Assembly (NCBI GenBank): GCA_023055505.1
Contig: JALIRH010000118.1
Location: forward strand, 558,001 to 622,000
Length of the DNA stretch: 64,000 nucleotides
Origin: Callipepla californica brunnescens
Taxonomy: Eukaryota > Chordata > Aves > Galliformes > Odontophoridae
Direction of reading: 5' to 3'
Of the stretch, positions 9,445 through 21,300 are shown piece by piece. The first letter of the stretch is position 1. Each line of letters begins with the position of its first letter. The translations under genes and the position numbers were made by a program. The notes beneath the pieces were generated by a model that was given only the letters and a program-made list of their open reading frames with translations, was not told the DNA's origin and ran no database searches.

Positions 9445-11196
9445 TTGGTTACCTGTGGTGACCGGAGCAATTTCATTGGTGGCTGATCTCTGCTGTAATT
9501 CTCTCACACGTGCTCGTAGTGCAGGGGTGGGTTTTTTATGCCACTTCTTCATGTCCTCTCCATTTTCTCGTAAGAAGCTCCACATGGACACACGCGACAT
9601 GAAGTTACTGCTGTCATCTGCTCGAGCAGAGAGGCGGTTGCCTTTGATGGCTGAGACTTTTATCAGTTTGATCAGTTTCTCCATCAGATTCTTTGGATCA
9701 TCCCCGTCTTCATCCGGTGTTTCTGATACTGACACAGGTCCATCCCGGTTCATCAGTAAGGACAATTCCTCCAGTATCATTTTCACTATCTTCTTTATGT
9801 CACTGACTTCTCCTGCTACCGATGATACAGCTGCAATGGAAACGTGTGATGGTGGAAGTTGTTGTTCAAAGTTTTGAAGTGTAGTAACCACTTCATGAAA
9901 TGGGAGTCTTCTGTTTCGGCCCTCGAGTATATTGAATGTTGCTACCAGTGTACTTGCGTACCTTTTTGGTGCTGTTTTTGAGAGCTTCCGATATACATCA
10001 GCTTTACACCATGCTTTCTCAGGATCGCGGTCCTGGTGTGGATTGTTAGGGACGAAAGAAGGATCGTACAGCATCTCTACTACAGCCATTTCCCTCAAAA
10101 ATTGGACGCCCTTCTCCACAGTATTCCATCTTTCCACCTTAGGCTCCAGATCGTCTTTGTAAGGGAATCTCTCCTTTACAGCCACTAGTACTCGTTCCCA
10201 GAGGGTAGCAACTCCACTCAAACATCTACTAATCCCTCTGTCGATAGCTGGGTCTCGAGCAATGCTTCCCAGTTGGCGGGCTTCGTTGCCATCTAGGGAC
10301 ACGCTGCTGGCACCGTTGTCCCAACACCGCAGCAACCAGGTGACGATAGGATCATCTGAGCGCCGTACAAACTCCTTTCTTGAACCCTGGATTTCAGTCA
10401 TCTTTAGGGGCCGACGAATAGTAGCAATGGTGATTTCTTCATTATCACTGTCCTCTCCATGTCTCACACTTTTCTTAGTGGCCTTTCTGGGTGGTGGTGG
10501 TGGTGGTGGTGCTGAGGAGGGCCCCTCACCTGGATCTTCCTCTTCTTTCTCATCTCTGTCGTGTCCATGTTTCTCACCTTCCTTAGTGGCCTTCTTAGGT
10601 GGTGGTGGTGGTGTTGGTGCTGAAGAGGGCCCCTCACCTGGATCTTCCTTTTTTTTCTCTGCTTCTTCTTCTTTCCGTTCTAGCCGAGAGGACACAAGTT
10701 TCCATTTCTGGCCTTCCACAGGGGCAACTGACACAGGTGCCGGTGCTTCCTGTGACTGGTCAGGTTTAACCTCAAGGTTTTCATTTTTGCTCTGAACCTC
10801 GGTTTGGAAACCATTTCTCTCCAGAATATCAATTACAGCTCGATAAGCACAAGCCAAGCCCCAAACAATCGATTCCTTCTCAGATCTCCCTGAGTCACAT
10901 GACTCCTGACCTAAACACTCACTGAATTTCTCAGGATCCCGCAGGTGCTCAAGATCAAAATCACATTGCATCGGGGGTCCCCATGCATCTAATTTCTTCC
11001 CTAACATTTCCCACCTTCCCTGCCATTCAACACTCTCTGGTTCTGAGGAAGGCTTCCTCCACTGGATGTAAAATACCATTGCACAGAGTACATTCCGGAA
11101 AACAGATAACACAGTTGCCAGGCTGACACCTTGAAGAAAGGTAAAAACCTGAAAAGAGTACCTGGAAACCAATCCAAATGCCGTATAATCTGTCAT
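9442..11196 (-). CDS. gag: ERV-b Gag, main part
   Basis: Open frame of 584 codons. It begins with a hydrophobic segment (about residues 15-45), followed by the conserved WQGRW...LGKKLDAWG region and WGLACAYRA. A charged linker follows that contains an internal duplication (DPGEGPSSAP plus a proline run and KKATK-type end, about residues 192-255). The capsid motif TWLLRCWDNGASSV (about residues 285-298) comes next, then a basic C-terminus with EDMKKWHKKP. No CCHC zinc knuckle is present. The N-terminal first segment seen in ERV-c and ERV-e is encoded just upstream in a different frame (11377-11198), so the ancestral gag was probably one frame broken by an indel near 11198. The start is uncertain for that reason. 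Confidence 0.8.
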   Translation of the reverse strand: MTDYTAFGLVSRYSFQVFTFLQGVSLATVLSVFRNVLCAMVFYIQWRKPSSEPESVEWQGRWEMLGKKLDAWGPPMQCDFDLEHLRDPEKFSECLGQESCDSGRSEKESIVWGLACAYRAVIDILERNGFQTEVQSKNENLEVKPDQSQEAPAPVSVAPVEGQKWKLVSSRLERKEEEAEKKKEDPGEGPSSAPTPPPPPKKATKEGEKHGHDRDEKEEEDPGEGPSSAPPPPPPPRKATKKSVRHGEDSDNEEITIATIRRPLKMTEIQGSRKEFVRRSDDPIVTWLLRCWDNGASSVSLDGNEARQLGSIARDPAIDRGISRCLSGVATLWERVLVAVKERFPYKDDLEPKVERWNTVEKGVQFLREMAVVEMLYDPSFVPNNPHQDRDPEKAWCKADVYRKLSKTAPKRYASTLVATFNILEGRNRRLPFHEVVTTLQNFEQQLPPSHVSIAAVSSVAGEVSDIKKIVKMILEELSLLMNRDGPVSVSETPDEDGDDPKNLMEKLIKLIKVSAIKGNRLSARADDSSNFMSRVSMWSFLRENGEDMKKWHKKPTPALRARVRELQQRSATNEIAPVTTGNQ

Positions 11197-11197
11197 A

Positions 11198-11377
11198 TTA
11201 ACCAGGGCTGTTTAGGCGGGAGGGGGGTAACCCCATCAGCACACTAAAGCAGCTGTATGCAGATATGACTCCCATGCTGAACATGAGGAGCTTAAAAAGA
11301 CGCCAACATGCTCTGAGGTACATGAAAACGCTTAGTCCACTCAGCACCAGTTTTACAGGGGAGTACAAATACTGCAT
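11198..11377 (-). pseudogene. gag: ERV-b Gag N-terminal hydrophobic segment, frame-broken
   Basis: ATG at 11377, 59 codons, TAA at 11200-11198. The first ATG of the main gag frame lies one base after this stop (TAA-T-ATG). The product is strongly hydrophobic (LVLSGLSVFMYLRACWRL, then a second hydrophobic stretch). Its position and character match the first hydrophobic segment of ERV-c and ERV-e Gag. A broken single ORF is more likely than a separate gene, because the relatives carry both segments in one frame. Confidence 0.65.
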
Positions 11378-11401
11378 TGCCCGCATTCTCCACCAATAAT
11401 G

Positions 11402-11838
11402 TGTCACGGTGTTATCCGTGACAGTAACCCAAGGGGGAACCGAGAAGGGAAAAAGGGAGAGGAAAAAAAAAAAACTGCCGCGCGGCCGCCTAAGCAGAGC
11501 CGCGCGCCACAGGGGGAGGGGAAATAGAGGGGATTAAGGGTCTGTAAAGAAAAACACAATGGCACGATCTGAGAAGGAACGGTAACTTTACTAAATCTAA
11601 TAAAATTGAACAATTGAGAGAGAGAGACAAAATTTCCAAACCAGAAAGAACTGGGAGCTTACTTTACACGTGCTGAACTCCTCACGGCCGCCCGGAGAGT
11701 GCGTGCCACCAAAAAGCGCAGGCCTCGCATCCGGTGCGGAGCTCCGCCCTTCCCCTGCTCCCCACAGCATTAACTCCTTCACGGCCTGCATGATGTTCTG
11801 ATGTGGAATACTGGCATCAAAACCACTAAACCACAACA
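11402..11838 (-). repeat. ERV-b 5' LTR (437 bp)
   Basis: On the - strand it starts TGTTGTGG (11838) and ends CCGTGACA (11402). It has the same length as the solo LTR at 58397-58833 and is about 93-94% similar by eye. It holds a CpG-rich stretch with GCGCGGCCGC and a GA repeat. The 3' end carries an 8-bp inverted repeat, TGTCACGG...CCGTGACA (11402-11423 on +). The bases that follow (ATTGGTGGAGAATGCGGGC) sit where a primer site should be, but I recognise no tRNA, and the leader is far shorter than in ERV-c. Confidence 0.85.
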
Positions 11839-14800
11839 CCTGCCTTTCCTTGCCTTACCTTGCCTTGCCCTGCCCTGCCCTATCCTGACTTCCCCTGCCC
11901 TGTTTTGTCCTCCTTGCCTTGCCTGCCCCACCCTGACCTGCCTTGCTCTGACCCGCCCTTCCTGGTCTTCCTTGCCTTGCCTTACCCTGACCTGCCCTGC
12001 CTTGCCCAGCCCTGCTTTGCATACCTTGCCCTGCCCTGCTTTGCCATGCCTTATTTTGCCCTGCCATGCCCTGCCCTGACTTCCCTTGCCCTGCTCTGCC
12101 CTGCCATGCCTTACCTTGCCTTGCCCTGCCTTACCTTGCCCTGCCCTGCCTTACCTTGCCCTTCCCTTCCTTACCATGCCCTGCCATGCCCTGCGCTGTT
12201 CTGCCCTGATTTGCCCTGCCGTCCCTTGCCCTGCCCTGTCTTCCCTTTCCTGCCCTGCCCTGCCTTCCCTTGCCCTGCCCTGCCCTGCCTTCCCTTGCCC
12301 TGCCCTGCCGTCCCTTGCCCTGCCTTGCCCTGCCCTGCCATGCTCTGCCTTGCCCTGCCCTGCTTTGCATACTTTACCTTGCCCTGCCCTGCCCTGCCTT
12401 GCCCTGCAGTATATTTGCCTTGCCTTGCTTGGCCCTGCCTGGCCCTGCCCCGCCCTGTACTACCCTGACCCACCCTGTCCTGCCTTGCCCTGCCTTCCCT
12501 GTTCCGCCCTGCCCAGCCCAGCATTTCCCTGACTTTCCTTGCCTTGCCCTGCCCGGCTGTGCCCGGCCCTGTTTTGCCCTGCCTTCCCCTACCTTGCCGT
12601 GTATTCCTTGCCTTGCCCTGCCCTGCCCTGCCTTGCTTTACTCTGCCTTCCCCTTGACCTGCCCTGCCTTGCCTTCCACTGCCCTGCCCTATTTTCCCCT
12701 GCCCTGCCTTGTCTTCCTTGCCTTGCCCTGCTTCACTCTGCATTGCCTTCCACTAACCTGCCCTGACCTGCCTTTCCCTGCCCTACCTTGCTCTGACCCG
12801 CCTTCCAAGCCTTTCCTTGCCTTTCCCTGCCCTGCCCTATCCTGACTTCCCCTGCCCTGCCTTGTCTTCCTTACCTTTCCTGCCCCAACCTGACCTGCCT
12901 TGCTCTGACTTGCCCTGCCTTTTCTTCCTTGCCTTGCCCTGTCTTGCCCTGCCCTGCCTATCCTTGCCATGCCCTGCCTTGTTCTGCCTAACCTTGCCCT
13001 GCCAAGCCCCGTCTTACCCTGTCCTGCCCTGCCTTGCCTTCCCTTGCCCTGCCCTGCCCTGCCTTGCCCTGCCCTGCCCCACTCTGCCTTACCCTGCCCT
13101 GCTTTGAATACCTTAACCTGCATTGCTTTGCCATGCCTTCCCTTGCCCTGCCCTTCCCTGCCTTGCCTTCCCTTGCCCTGCCCTGCCCTGCCCTGCACTA
13201 TCTTTGCCTTGCCCTGCTTGACCCTGCCTGAGCCTGCCCCGGGCTGCACTACACTGCCCCACCCTGTCCTGCCTTGCCCTGCCTTCCCTGCTCCGACCTA
13301 CCCTGCCCTGCACTGCCCTGCATTGCCCTGCCTTACATTGCCCTGCCCTGCCCTGTCCCGCCCTGCTTTGCCATGCCTTACCTTGCCTTGCCATGCCTTA
13401 CCTTGCCATGCCCTGCCTTACCTTGACCTGCCCTGCCTTAACTTGCCCTGCCCTGAACTGCCTTCCCTTGCCCAGCCCAGCCCTGCCTTCTTTTGCCCTG
13501 AACTGCCCTGCATTGCCCTGCCTTTCATTGCCCTGCTCTGCCCTGCCAAGCCCCACCCTGCTTTGGCATGCCTTACCTTGCCTTGCCCTGCCTTACCTTA
13601 TCATGCCCTGTCCTGCCCTGCCTTCCCCTGCCCTGCCCTGCCTTCCCTTGCCCTGCCCAGCCCTGCCTTGTTCTGCCCTGCTCTACCTTGCCCTGCCCTG
13701 CTTTGCATGCCTTACCTTTCCCTGCCCTGCCCTGCCTTGCCTTGCCCTGCCCTGCCTTGCCTTGCCCTGCCGTGCCTTGCCCTGCCCTGCTTAGCATGCC
13801 CTGCCCTGCCCTGCTTTGCCATGCCTTACCTTGCCCTGCCCTGTCCTGCCCTGCTCTGCCTTGCCCTGCCCTGTTCTGCCCTACCTTACCCTGCCCAGCC
13901 CTGCACTATCATGGCCTTGCCCTGCTTGGCCCTGCCTGGCCCTGCCTTGCCCTGTACTACCCTGCCTCACCCTGTCCTTCCTTGCACTGCCTTCCCTGCT
14001 CCGCCCAGCCCTGCCCTGCACTGCATTGCCTTGCCTTGCCCTGCCAAGCCCTGCCCAGCCCTGCCTTGCCTTCCCTTGCCCTGCCCTGCCCTGCCCAGCC
14101 TTGCCCTGCCTAGAATACTTTGCCCTGCCCTGCTTAGCATGCCTTGCCCTGCCCTGCATTGCTTTACCTTGCCCTGCCCTGTCCTGCCCTGCCTTCCCTT
14201 GCCCTGCCCTGCCCTGTTCTGTCCTGCCTGGCCCTGCCTTGCCCTGCACTATCTTTGCCTTGCCTTGCTTGGCCCTGCCTGGCCCTGCCCTGTACTACCC
14301 TGCCCCACCCTGTCCTGCCTTGCCCTGCCTTCCCTGCTCCACCCTGCTATGCACTGCACTGCATTGCCTTGCCTTGCCCTGCCAAGCCCTGCCCAGCCCA
14401 GCCTTGCCCTGAATTTCCTTGCCTTGCCCTGCCCGGCTGTGCCCTGCCCAGCTGTGCCCTGCCTTCCCCTACCCTGCCGTGTATTCCTTGCCTTGCCCTG
14501 CCCTGCCCCGCCCTGCTTTGTCATGCCTTGCCTTGCCCTGCCCTGCCTTACTTTGCCCTGCCCTGCGCTTTTCTGCCCTGCCTTGCCCTGCCCTGCCTTA
14601 CTTTGCCCTGCCCTGCGCTTTTCTGCCCTGCCTTGCCCTGCATTGTCCTTCCGTCCCTTGCCCTGCCCTGCCCTGCCGTCCCTTGCCCGGCCTTGCCCTG
14701 CCTTCCCTTGCCCTGCCATGCCTTCCCTTGCCCTGCCCTGCCCTGCTTTGCATGCTTTACCTTGCCCTGCCCTACACTGCCGTCCCTTGTCCTGCCCTGC

Positions 14801-17800
14801 CCTGCCTTGCCCTGCACGATCTTTACCTTGCCCTGCTTGGCCCTGCCTGGCCCTGCCCCGCTCTGCACTACCCTGCCCCACCCTATCCTGCCTTGCCCTG
14901 ACTTCCCTGCTCCGACCTGCCTTACCCTGCACTGCCCTGCACTGCCCTGCCTTACATTGCCCTGCACTGCCCTGCCTTCCCTAGCCCTGCCCTGCCCTGC
15001 CCTGCTTTGCCATGCCTTGCCTTGCCCTGCACTGCCATGCCTATCCTTGATTTGCCCTGCCTTGTCCTGCCTTGCCCTGCTGTCCCTTGCCCTGCCCTGC
15101 AGTCCCTTGCCCTGCCCTGCCCTGCGCTGTTCTGTCCTGCCTTGTCCTGTCTTGCCCTGCCGTCCCTTGCCCTGCCCTGCCGTCCCTTGCCTTTCCCTGC
15201 CTTCCCTTGCCCTGCCCTGCCCTGCCTTCCCTTGCCCTGTCCTGCCCTGCCGTCCCTTGCCCTGCTCTGCCCTACCTTCACTAGCCCTGCCCTGCCCTGC
15301 CCTGCTTTGCCATGCCTTGCCTTGCCCTGTCCTGCCTTACTTTGCCCTGACCTGCGCTTTTCTGCCCTGCCTTGCCCTGCATTGTCCTTCCGCCCCTGGC
15401 CCTGCCCTGCCCTGCCTTCCCTTGCCCTGCCCGGCCTTCCCTTGCCCTGCCCTGCCCTGCTTTGCATGCTTTACCTTGCCCTGCCCTACCCTGCCGTCCC
15501 TTGTCCTGCCCTGCCCTGCCTTGCCCTGCACGATCTTTGCCTTGCCCTGCTTGGCCCTGCCTGACCCTGCCCCGCGCTGCACTACCCTGCCCCACCCTGT
15601 CCTGCTTGGCCCTGCCTTCCCTGCTCCGACATACCCTGCCCTGCACTGCAATGCACTGCCTTGCCCTGCCCAGCGAATCCCTACCCAGCGCAGCCTTGCC
15701 CTGAATTTCCTTGCCTTTCCCTGCCAAGCCCTGCCCAGCCCAGCCTTGCCCTGACTTTCCTTGCCTTGCCCTGCCCGGCTGTGCCCTGCCCTGCTTTGCC
15801 CTGCCTTCCCCTACCCTGCCGTGTATTCCTTGCCTTGCCCTGCCCTGATCTGCCCTGCCCTGCCCTGCAATGCTTTGCTTTGCTCTGCCTTCCCCTTGAC
15901 CTGCCCTGCCCTGCCTTCCCCTGAACTGTCTTGTCTTCCTTGCCTTGCCCTGCTTCACCCTGCTTTGCCTTCCCCTAACCTGCCCTGACCTGCCTTTTCC
16001 TGCCCTACCTTGCTCTGACCCGCCTTCCCTGCCTTTCCTTGCCTTACCTTGCCTTGCCCTGCCCTGCCCTATCGTGACTTCCCCTGCCTTGCCTTGTCTT
16101 CCTTACCTTGCCTGCCCAACCGTGACCTGCCTTGCTCTGACCCGCCCTGCCTTGCCCTGCCCTGCCTATCCTTGTCTTGCCCTGCCTTGTTCTGACTTAC
16201 CCTGCCCTGCCAAGCCCCGCCTTACCTTGCCCTGCCCTGTCTTACCTTGCCCTGCCCTGCCCTGCCCTGCTGTCCCTTGGGTTACCCTGCCATCCCTTGC
16301 CCTGCCCTGCCCTTCCCTGCCCTGCATTCCCTAGCCCTGCCCCGCCCCGCCCTGCTTTGCCATGCCTTGCCTTGCCCTGCCCTGCACTGCCCCGCCCTGC
16401 TTTGCCATGCCTTGCCTTGTCCTGCCCTGCACTGCCTTGCCCTGCCTTGCCCTGCCGTCCCTTGTCCTGCCCTTCCTTCCCTTTCCTGCTCTGCCCTGCC
16501 GTCCCTTACCCTGCCCTGCCATGCCCTGCCCTGCCCTGCCCCGCCGTGCTTTGCCATGCCTTACCTTGCCTTGCCCTGCCTTACCTTATCCCGTCCTGCC
16601 CTGCCCTGCCTTCCCTTGCCCTGCTCTGCCTTCCCCTTGACCTGCCCTGCCCTGCCTTCCCCTGCCTTACCCCATTTTCCCCTGCCTTGCCTTGTCTTCC
16701 TTGCCTTGCCCTGCTTCACCCTGCTTTGCCTTCCCCTAACCTGCCCTGACCTGCCTTTCCCTGCCCTACCTTGCTCTGACCCGCCTTCCCTGCCATTCCT
16801 TGCCTTACCTTGCCTTGCCCTGCCCTGCCCTATCCTGACTTCCCCTGCCCTGCCTTGTCTTTCTTACCTTGCCTGCCCCACCCTGACCTGCCTTGCTCTG
16901 TCTTGCCCTGCCTTGTCTTCCTTACCTTGCCCTGCCTTGCCCTGCCCTGCCTATCCTTGTCTTGCCCTGCCTTGTTCTGCCTTAACTTGCCCTGCCAAGC
17001 GCCGCCTTACCCTGCCAAGCCCCGCCTTACCTTTCCCTGCCCTGCCATCCCTTGCATTTTCCTGCCGTCCCTTGCCCTGCCCTGCCTTGTTCTGCCCTGC
17101 CCTGCTCTGCCTTGCTCTGCCCTGCTTTGCCATGCCTTCCCTTGCCCTGCCCTTCCCTGCCATGCCTTCCCTTGCCCTGCCCTGCCCTGTTCTGCCCTGC
17201 ATTGCCCTGCCTTGCTTTGCACTATCTTTGCCTTGCCCTACTTGGCCCTTCCTGACCCTGTCCCGAGCTGCACTACCCTGCCCCACCCTGACCTGCCTTG
17301 CTCTGTCTTGCCCTGCCTTGTCTTGTTTGCCTTCCCCTGCCTTGCTCTACCCTGCCTACCCTTGCCATGCCCTGCCTTGTTCTGCCTTACCTTGCCCTGC
17401 CGAGCCCCGCCTTACCCTGCCCTGCACTGCCTTGCCTTCTCTTTCCCTGCCCAGCCTTGCCTTCCCTTACCCTGCCCTGCCCTGCCGTCCCTTGCTCTGC
17501 TCTGTCCTGCCTTGCCCTGCCCTGCTTCGCATACTTTGCCCTGCCCTGCTTTGCCATGCCGTACCTTGCCCTGCCCTTCCCTGCCCTGCTTTCCCTTGCC
17601 CTGCCCTGCCCTGTTCTGCCCTGCCTTGCCCTGCACCATCTTTACCTTGCCCTGCTTGGCCCTGCCTGGCCCAGCCTTGCCCTGCACTATCTTTGACTTG
17701 CCCAGCTTGGCCCTGCCTGACCCTGCCCCGTGCTGCACTACCCTGCCCCACCCTGTCCTGCCTTGCCCTGCTCTGCCCTGCCCTGCCCTGCACTGCCCTG

Positions 17801-18349
17801 CATTGCCCTGCCTTACATTGCCCTGTTTTGCCCTGCCCTGCCCTGCCTTTCCTAGCCCTGCCCTGCCCCGCCCTGATTTGCCCTGCCTTACCTAACCCTG
17901 CCCTGCGCTGTTCTGCACTGCCTTGCCCTGCCTTGCCCTGCCGTCCCTTGCCCTGCCCTGCACTTCCCTGCCTTGCCCTGCCCTGCCGTCCCTTGCCCTG
18001 CCCTGACTTCCCTTGCCCTACCCTTCCCAGCCGTCCCTTGCCCTGCCCTGCCCTGCCCTGCTCTGCCTTGCCCTGCCCATCTTATGCATGCCTTACCTTG
18101 CCCTGCCCTACCCTGCCTTCCCTTGCCCTACCCTGCCCTACCTTGCCCTGCACTATCTTTGCCTTGCCCTGCTTGGCCCTGCCTGGCCCTGCCCCGCCCT
18201 GTACTACCCTACCCCAACCTGTCCTGCCTTGCCCTGCCTTCTCTGCTCCGCCCTGCCCTGCACTGCACTGCATTGCCTTGCCTTGCCCTGCCAAGCCCTG
18301 CCCTGCCCTGTTCTGCCCTGACTTTCCTTGCCTTGCCATGCCCGGCTGT
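11839..18349. repeat. Pentamer satellite block
   Basis: Satellite of the same polarity. A recurring long unit is visible, marked by CACTATCTTTGCCTTGCC followed by CTTGGCCCTGCCTG and TACTACCCTGCCCCACCC (e.g. 13197, 14248, 15530). Another landmark is CGTGTATTCCTTGCC (12599, 14480, 15821). These landmarks recur every few hundred bp to about 1.4 kb, so there is higher-order structure above the pentamer. The right end holds a 55-bp tandem duplication (about 18306-18415). No gene is seen. Confidence 0.9.
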
Positions 18350-21300
18350 GCCCTGCCCTGCCCTGTTCTGCCCTGACTTTCCTTGCCTTGCCATGCCCGG
18401 CTGTGCCCTGCCCTGCTTTGCCCTGCCCTGATCTGCCCTGCCACGCCCTGCCCTGCCTTTCTTTGCTCTGCCTTCCCATTGACCTGTCCTGCCTTCCCTT
18501 CCCCTGCCCTGCCCTATTTTCCCCTGCCCTGCCCTGTGTTCCTTGCCTTGCCCTGCTTCACCCTGCTTGGTCTTCCACTAACCTGCCCTGACCTGCCTTT
18601 CCCTGCCCTACCTTGTTCTGACCCACGTTCCCTGCCCTGCCCTGCCCTATTGTGACTTCCCCTGCCCTACCCTATCGTGACTTCCCCTGCCCTGCCTTGT
18701 CTTCCTTACTATGCCCTGCCTTGCCCTGACCTGCCTTCCCTTGCCCTGCCCTGCCCTGCCCGGCTTTGCATGCCTTACCTTGCCCTGCCCTGCCCTGCCT
18801 TCCCTTGCCCTGCCCTGCCTTCCCATGCCCTGCCCTGCCTTCCCATGCCCTTCCCTGCTTTTCCTTGCCCTGCCCTGCCTTCCTTTGCCCTGCCCTGCCC
18901 TGCCTTCCCTTGCCCTGCCCTGCCCTGCCTTCCCATGCCTTGCCCTGCCCTGCCTTCCCATGCCTTGCCCTGCCCTGCTATGCCCTGCGTTGCACTGCCC
19001 TGCCCTGCCCTGCTTGGCCATGCCTTGCCTTGCCCTGTTCTGCCATGCCTTACCGTGCCTTGCCCTGCCTTAACTTTTCCTGCCCTGCCCTGCGCTGTTC
19101 TGCCCTGCCTTACCCTGCCCTCCGTTGCCCTGCCTTGCCCTGCCCTGCTTCCCCTTGCCCTGCCCTGCCCTTCTCTGCCTTGCCCTGCCCTGCTTTGCAT
19201 GCCTTACCATGCTTCACTTTGCCCTGCCTTTCCTTGCACTATCTTTGCCTTGCCTTGCTTGGCCCTGCCTGGCCCTGCCCCGCCCTGTACTACCCTGCCC
19301 CACCCTGTCCTGACTTGCCCTGCCTTCCCTGCTCCGCCCTGCATTGCACTTCACTGCATTGTCTTGCCTTGCCCTGCCAAGCCCTTCCCAGCCCAGCCTT
19401 GCCCTGATTTTCCTTGCCTTGCCCTGCCCGGTTGTGCCCTGCCCTGCTTTGCCCTGCCTTCCCCTTCCCTGCATTGTATTAATTGCCTTGCCCTGCTTTG
19501 CCTTCCGCTAACCTGCCCTGACCTGCCTTTCCCTGCCCTACCCTGCTCTGACCCGACTTCCCTGCCTTTCCTTGCCTTACCTTGCCTTGCCCTGCCCTAT
19601 CCTGACTTCCCCTGCCCTGCCTTGTCTTCCTTACCTTGCTTGCCCCACCCTGACCTGCCTTGCTCTGACCCACCCTGCCTTGTCTTCTATTCCTTGCCCT
19701 ACCTTCCCCTGCCCTGCCTATCCTTCCCTTGCCCTGCCTTGTTCAGACGTAACTTGCCCTGCCAAGCCCCGCCTTACCCTGCCCTGCCCTGCCTTGCCTT
19801 CCCTTGACCTGCCCTGCCCTGACTTGCCCTGCCTTGCTTTGCATGCCTTGCCCTGCCCTGCCCTGCCTTCCCTTGCCTTGCCCTGCCCTGCCTTCCTTTG
19901 CCCTGCCTTGCCCTGCCTTCCCTTGCCCTGCCCTGCCTTTCCCTGCCCGAACCTGTTCTGCCTTGCCCTGCTTTGCATTGCATACCTTGCCCTGCCCTGC
20001 TTTGCCATGCCTTACCTTGCCCTGCCCTTCCCTGCCCTGCCTTCCCTTGCCCTGCCCTACCCTTTTCTGCTCTGTCTTGCCTTGCCTTGCCCTGAACTAT
20101 CTTTGCCTTGCCCTGCTTGGCCCTGGCTGACCCTGCCCGGTGCTGCACTACCCTGCCCCACCCTGTCGTGCTTGGCCCTGCCTTCCCTGCTCCGACATAC
20201 CCTGCCCTGCACTGCCCTGCATTGCCCTGCCTTACCTTGCCCTGCCTTGCCCTGCCGTCCCTTGCCCTGCCCTGCCCTGCCTTGCCCTGCCCTGCCGTCC
20301 CTTGCCGTACCCAGCCCTACCTTCCCTTGCCCTTCACTTCCCTGCCTTCCGACGCCCTGCCCTGTCCTGCCTTCCCTTGCTTTGCCCTGCCCTGCCCTGC
20401 CTTGCCCTGCAGTATCTTTGCCTTGCCCTGCTTGGCCCTGCCTGGCTCTGCCCCGCCCTGTACTACCCTGCCCCACCCTGTCCTGCCTTCCCTTGCCTTC
20501 CCTGCTCAGCCCTGCCCTTCACTTCACTGCATTGCCTTGCCTTGCCCTGCGAAGCCCTGCACAGCCCTGCCTTGCCCTGACTTTCCTTGCCTTGCCCTGC
20601 CTGGCTGTGCCGTGCCCTGCCCTGTTTTGCCCTGCCTTCCCCTACCCTGCCGTGTATTCCTTGCCTTGCCCTGCCCTGATCTGCCCTGCCCCGCCCTGCC
20701 CTGCCTTGCTTTGCTCTGCCTTCCCCTTGACCTGCCCTGCCTTGCCTTCCCTTGTCCTGCCCTTCCGTCCCTTGCCCTGCCCTGCCCTGTTCTGCCCTGA
20801 CTTTCCTTGCCTTGCCATGCCCGGCTGTGCCCTGCCCTGCTTTGCCCTGCCCTGATCTGCCCTGCCACGCCCTGCCCTGCCTTTCTTTGCTCTGCCTTCC
20901 CATTGACCTGTCCTGCCTTCCCTTCCCCTGCCCTGCCCTATTTTCCCCTGCCCTGCCCTGTGTTCCTTGCCTTGCCCTGCTTCACCCTGCTTGGTCTTCC
21001 ACTAACCTGCCCTGACCTGCCTTTCCCTGCCCTACCTTGTTCTGACCCACGTTCCCTGCCCTGCCCTGCCCTATTGTGACTTCCCCTGCCCTACCCTATC
21101 GTGACTTCCCCTGCCCTGCCTTGTCTTCCTTACTATGCCCTGCCTTGCCCTGACCTGCCTTACCTTGCCCTGCCCTGCCCTGCCTTCCCTTGCCCTGCCC
21201 TGCCTTCCCATGCCCTGCCCTGCCTTCCCATGCCCTTCCCTGCTTTTCCTTGCCCTGCCCTGCCTTCCTTTGCCCTGCCCTGCCCTGCCTTCCCTTGCCC

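Larger units (their letters stand above)
8620..11838 (-). mobile_element. ERV-b: 3'-truncated provirus (5' LTR, gag, protease, start of RT)
   Basis: Reading on the - strand: 5' LTR (11838-11402), a very short leader, gag split by one frame break, an in-frame UAG, protease and the first part of RT, then satellite. The 3' part of pol and the 3' LTR are missing. CCTGC directly follows the LTR at 11839-11843, as at the solo LTR. The element belongs with ERV-c and ERV-e by gag and pol, but its LTR is of the solo-LTR (437 bp) type. Confidence 0.85.

Noticed and set aside
10262..10795. Open frame on + opposite ERV-b gag with a Gly run
   Set aside because: The run is the complement of the Gag proline codons; the - strand Gag has relatives in ERV-c and ERV-e, this frame does not. 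Similar shadows occur opposite ERV-e gag (53865-54239) and ERV-c gag (29864-30358).
11198..11377. Separate small membrane-protein gene upstream of ERV-b gag
   Set aside because: ERV-c and ERV-e carry the equivalent segment inside gag in one frame, so a frame break in ERV-b is simpler.
16247..18376. Very long open frames on + (here 709 codons; also 12969-14984, 46506-47885, 47892-49406) with P-C-P-A-L repeats
   Set aside because: A 5-bp unit without stop in any phase keeps all frames open. Composition follows the repeat, starts are often TTG, frames overlap freely and no domain is seen. Not called as genes.
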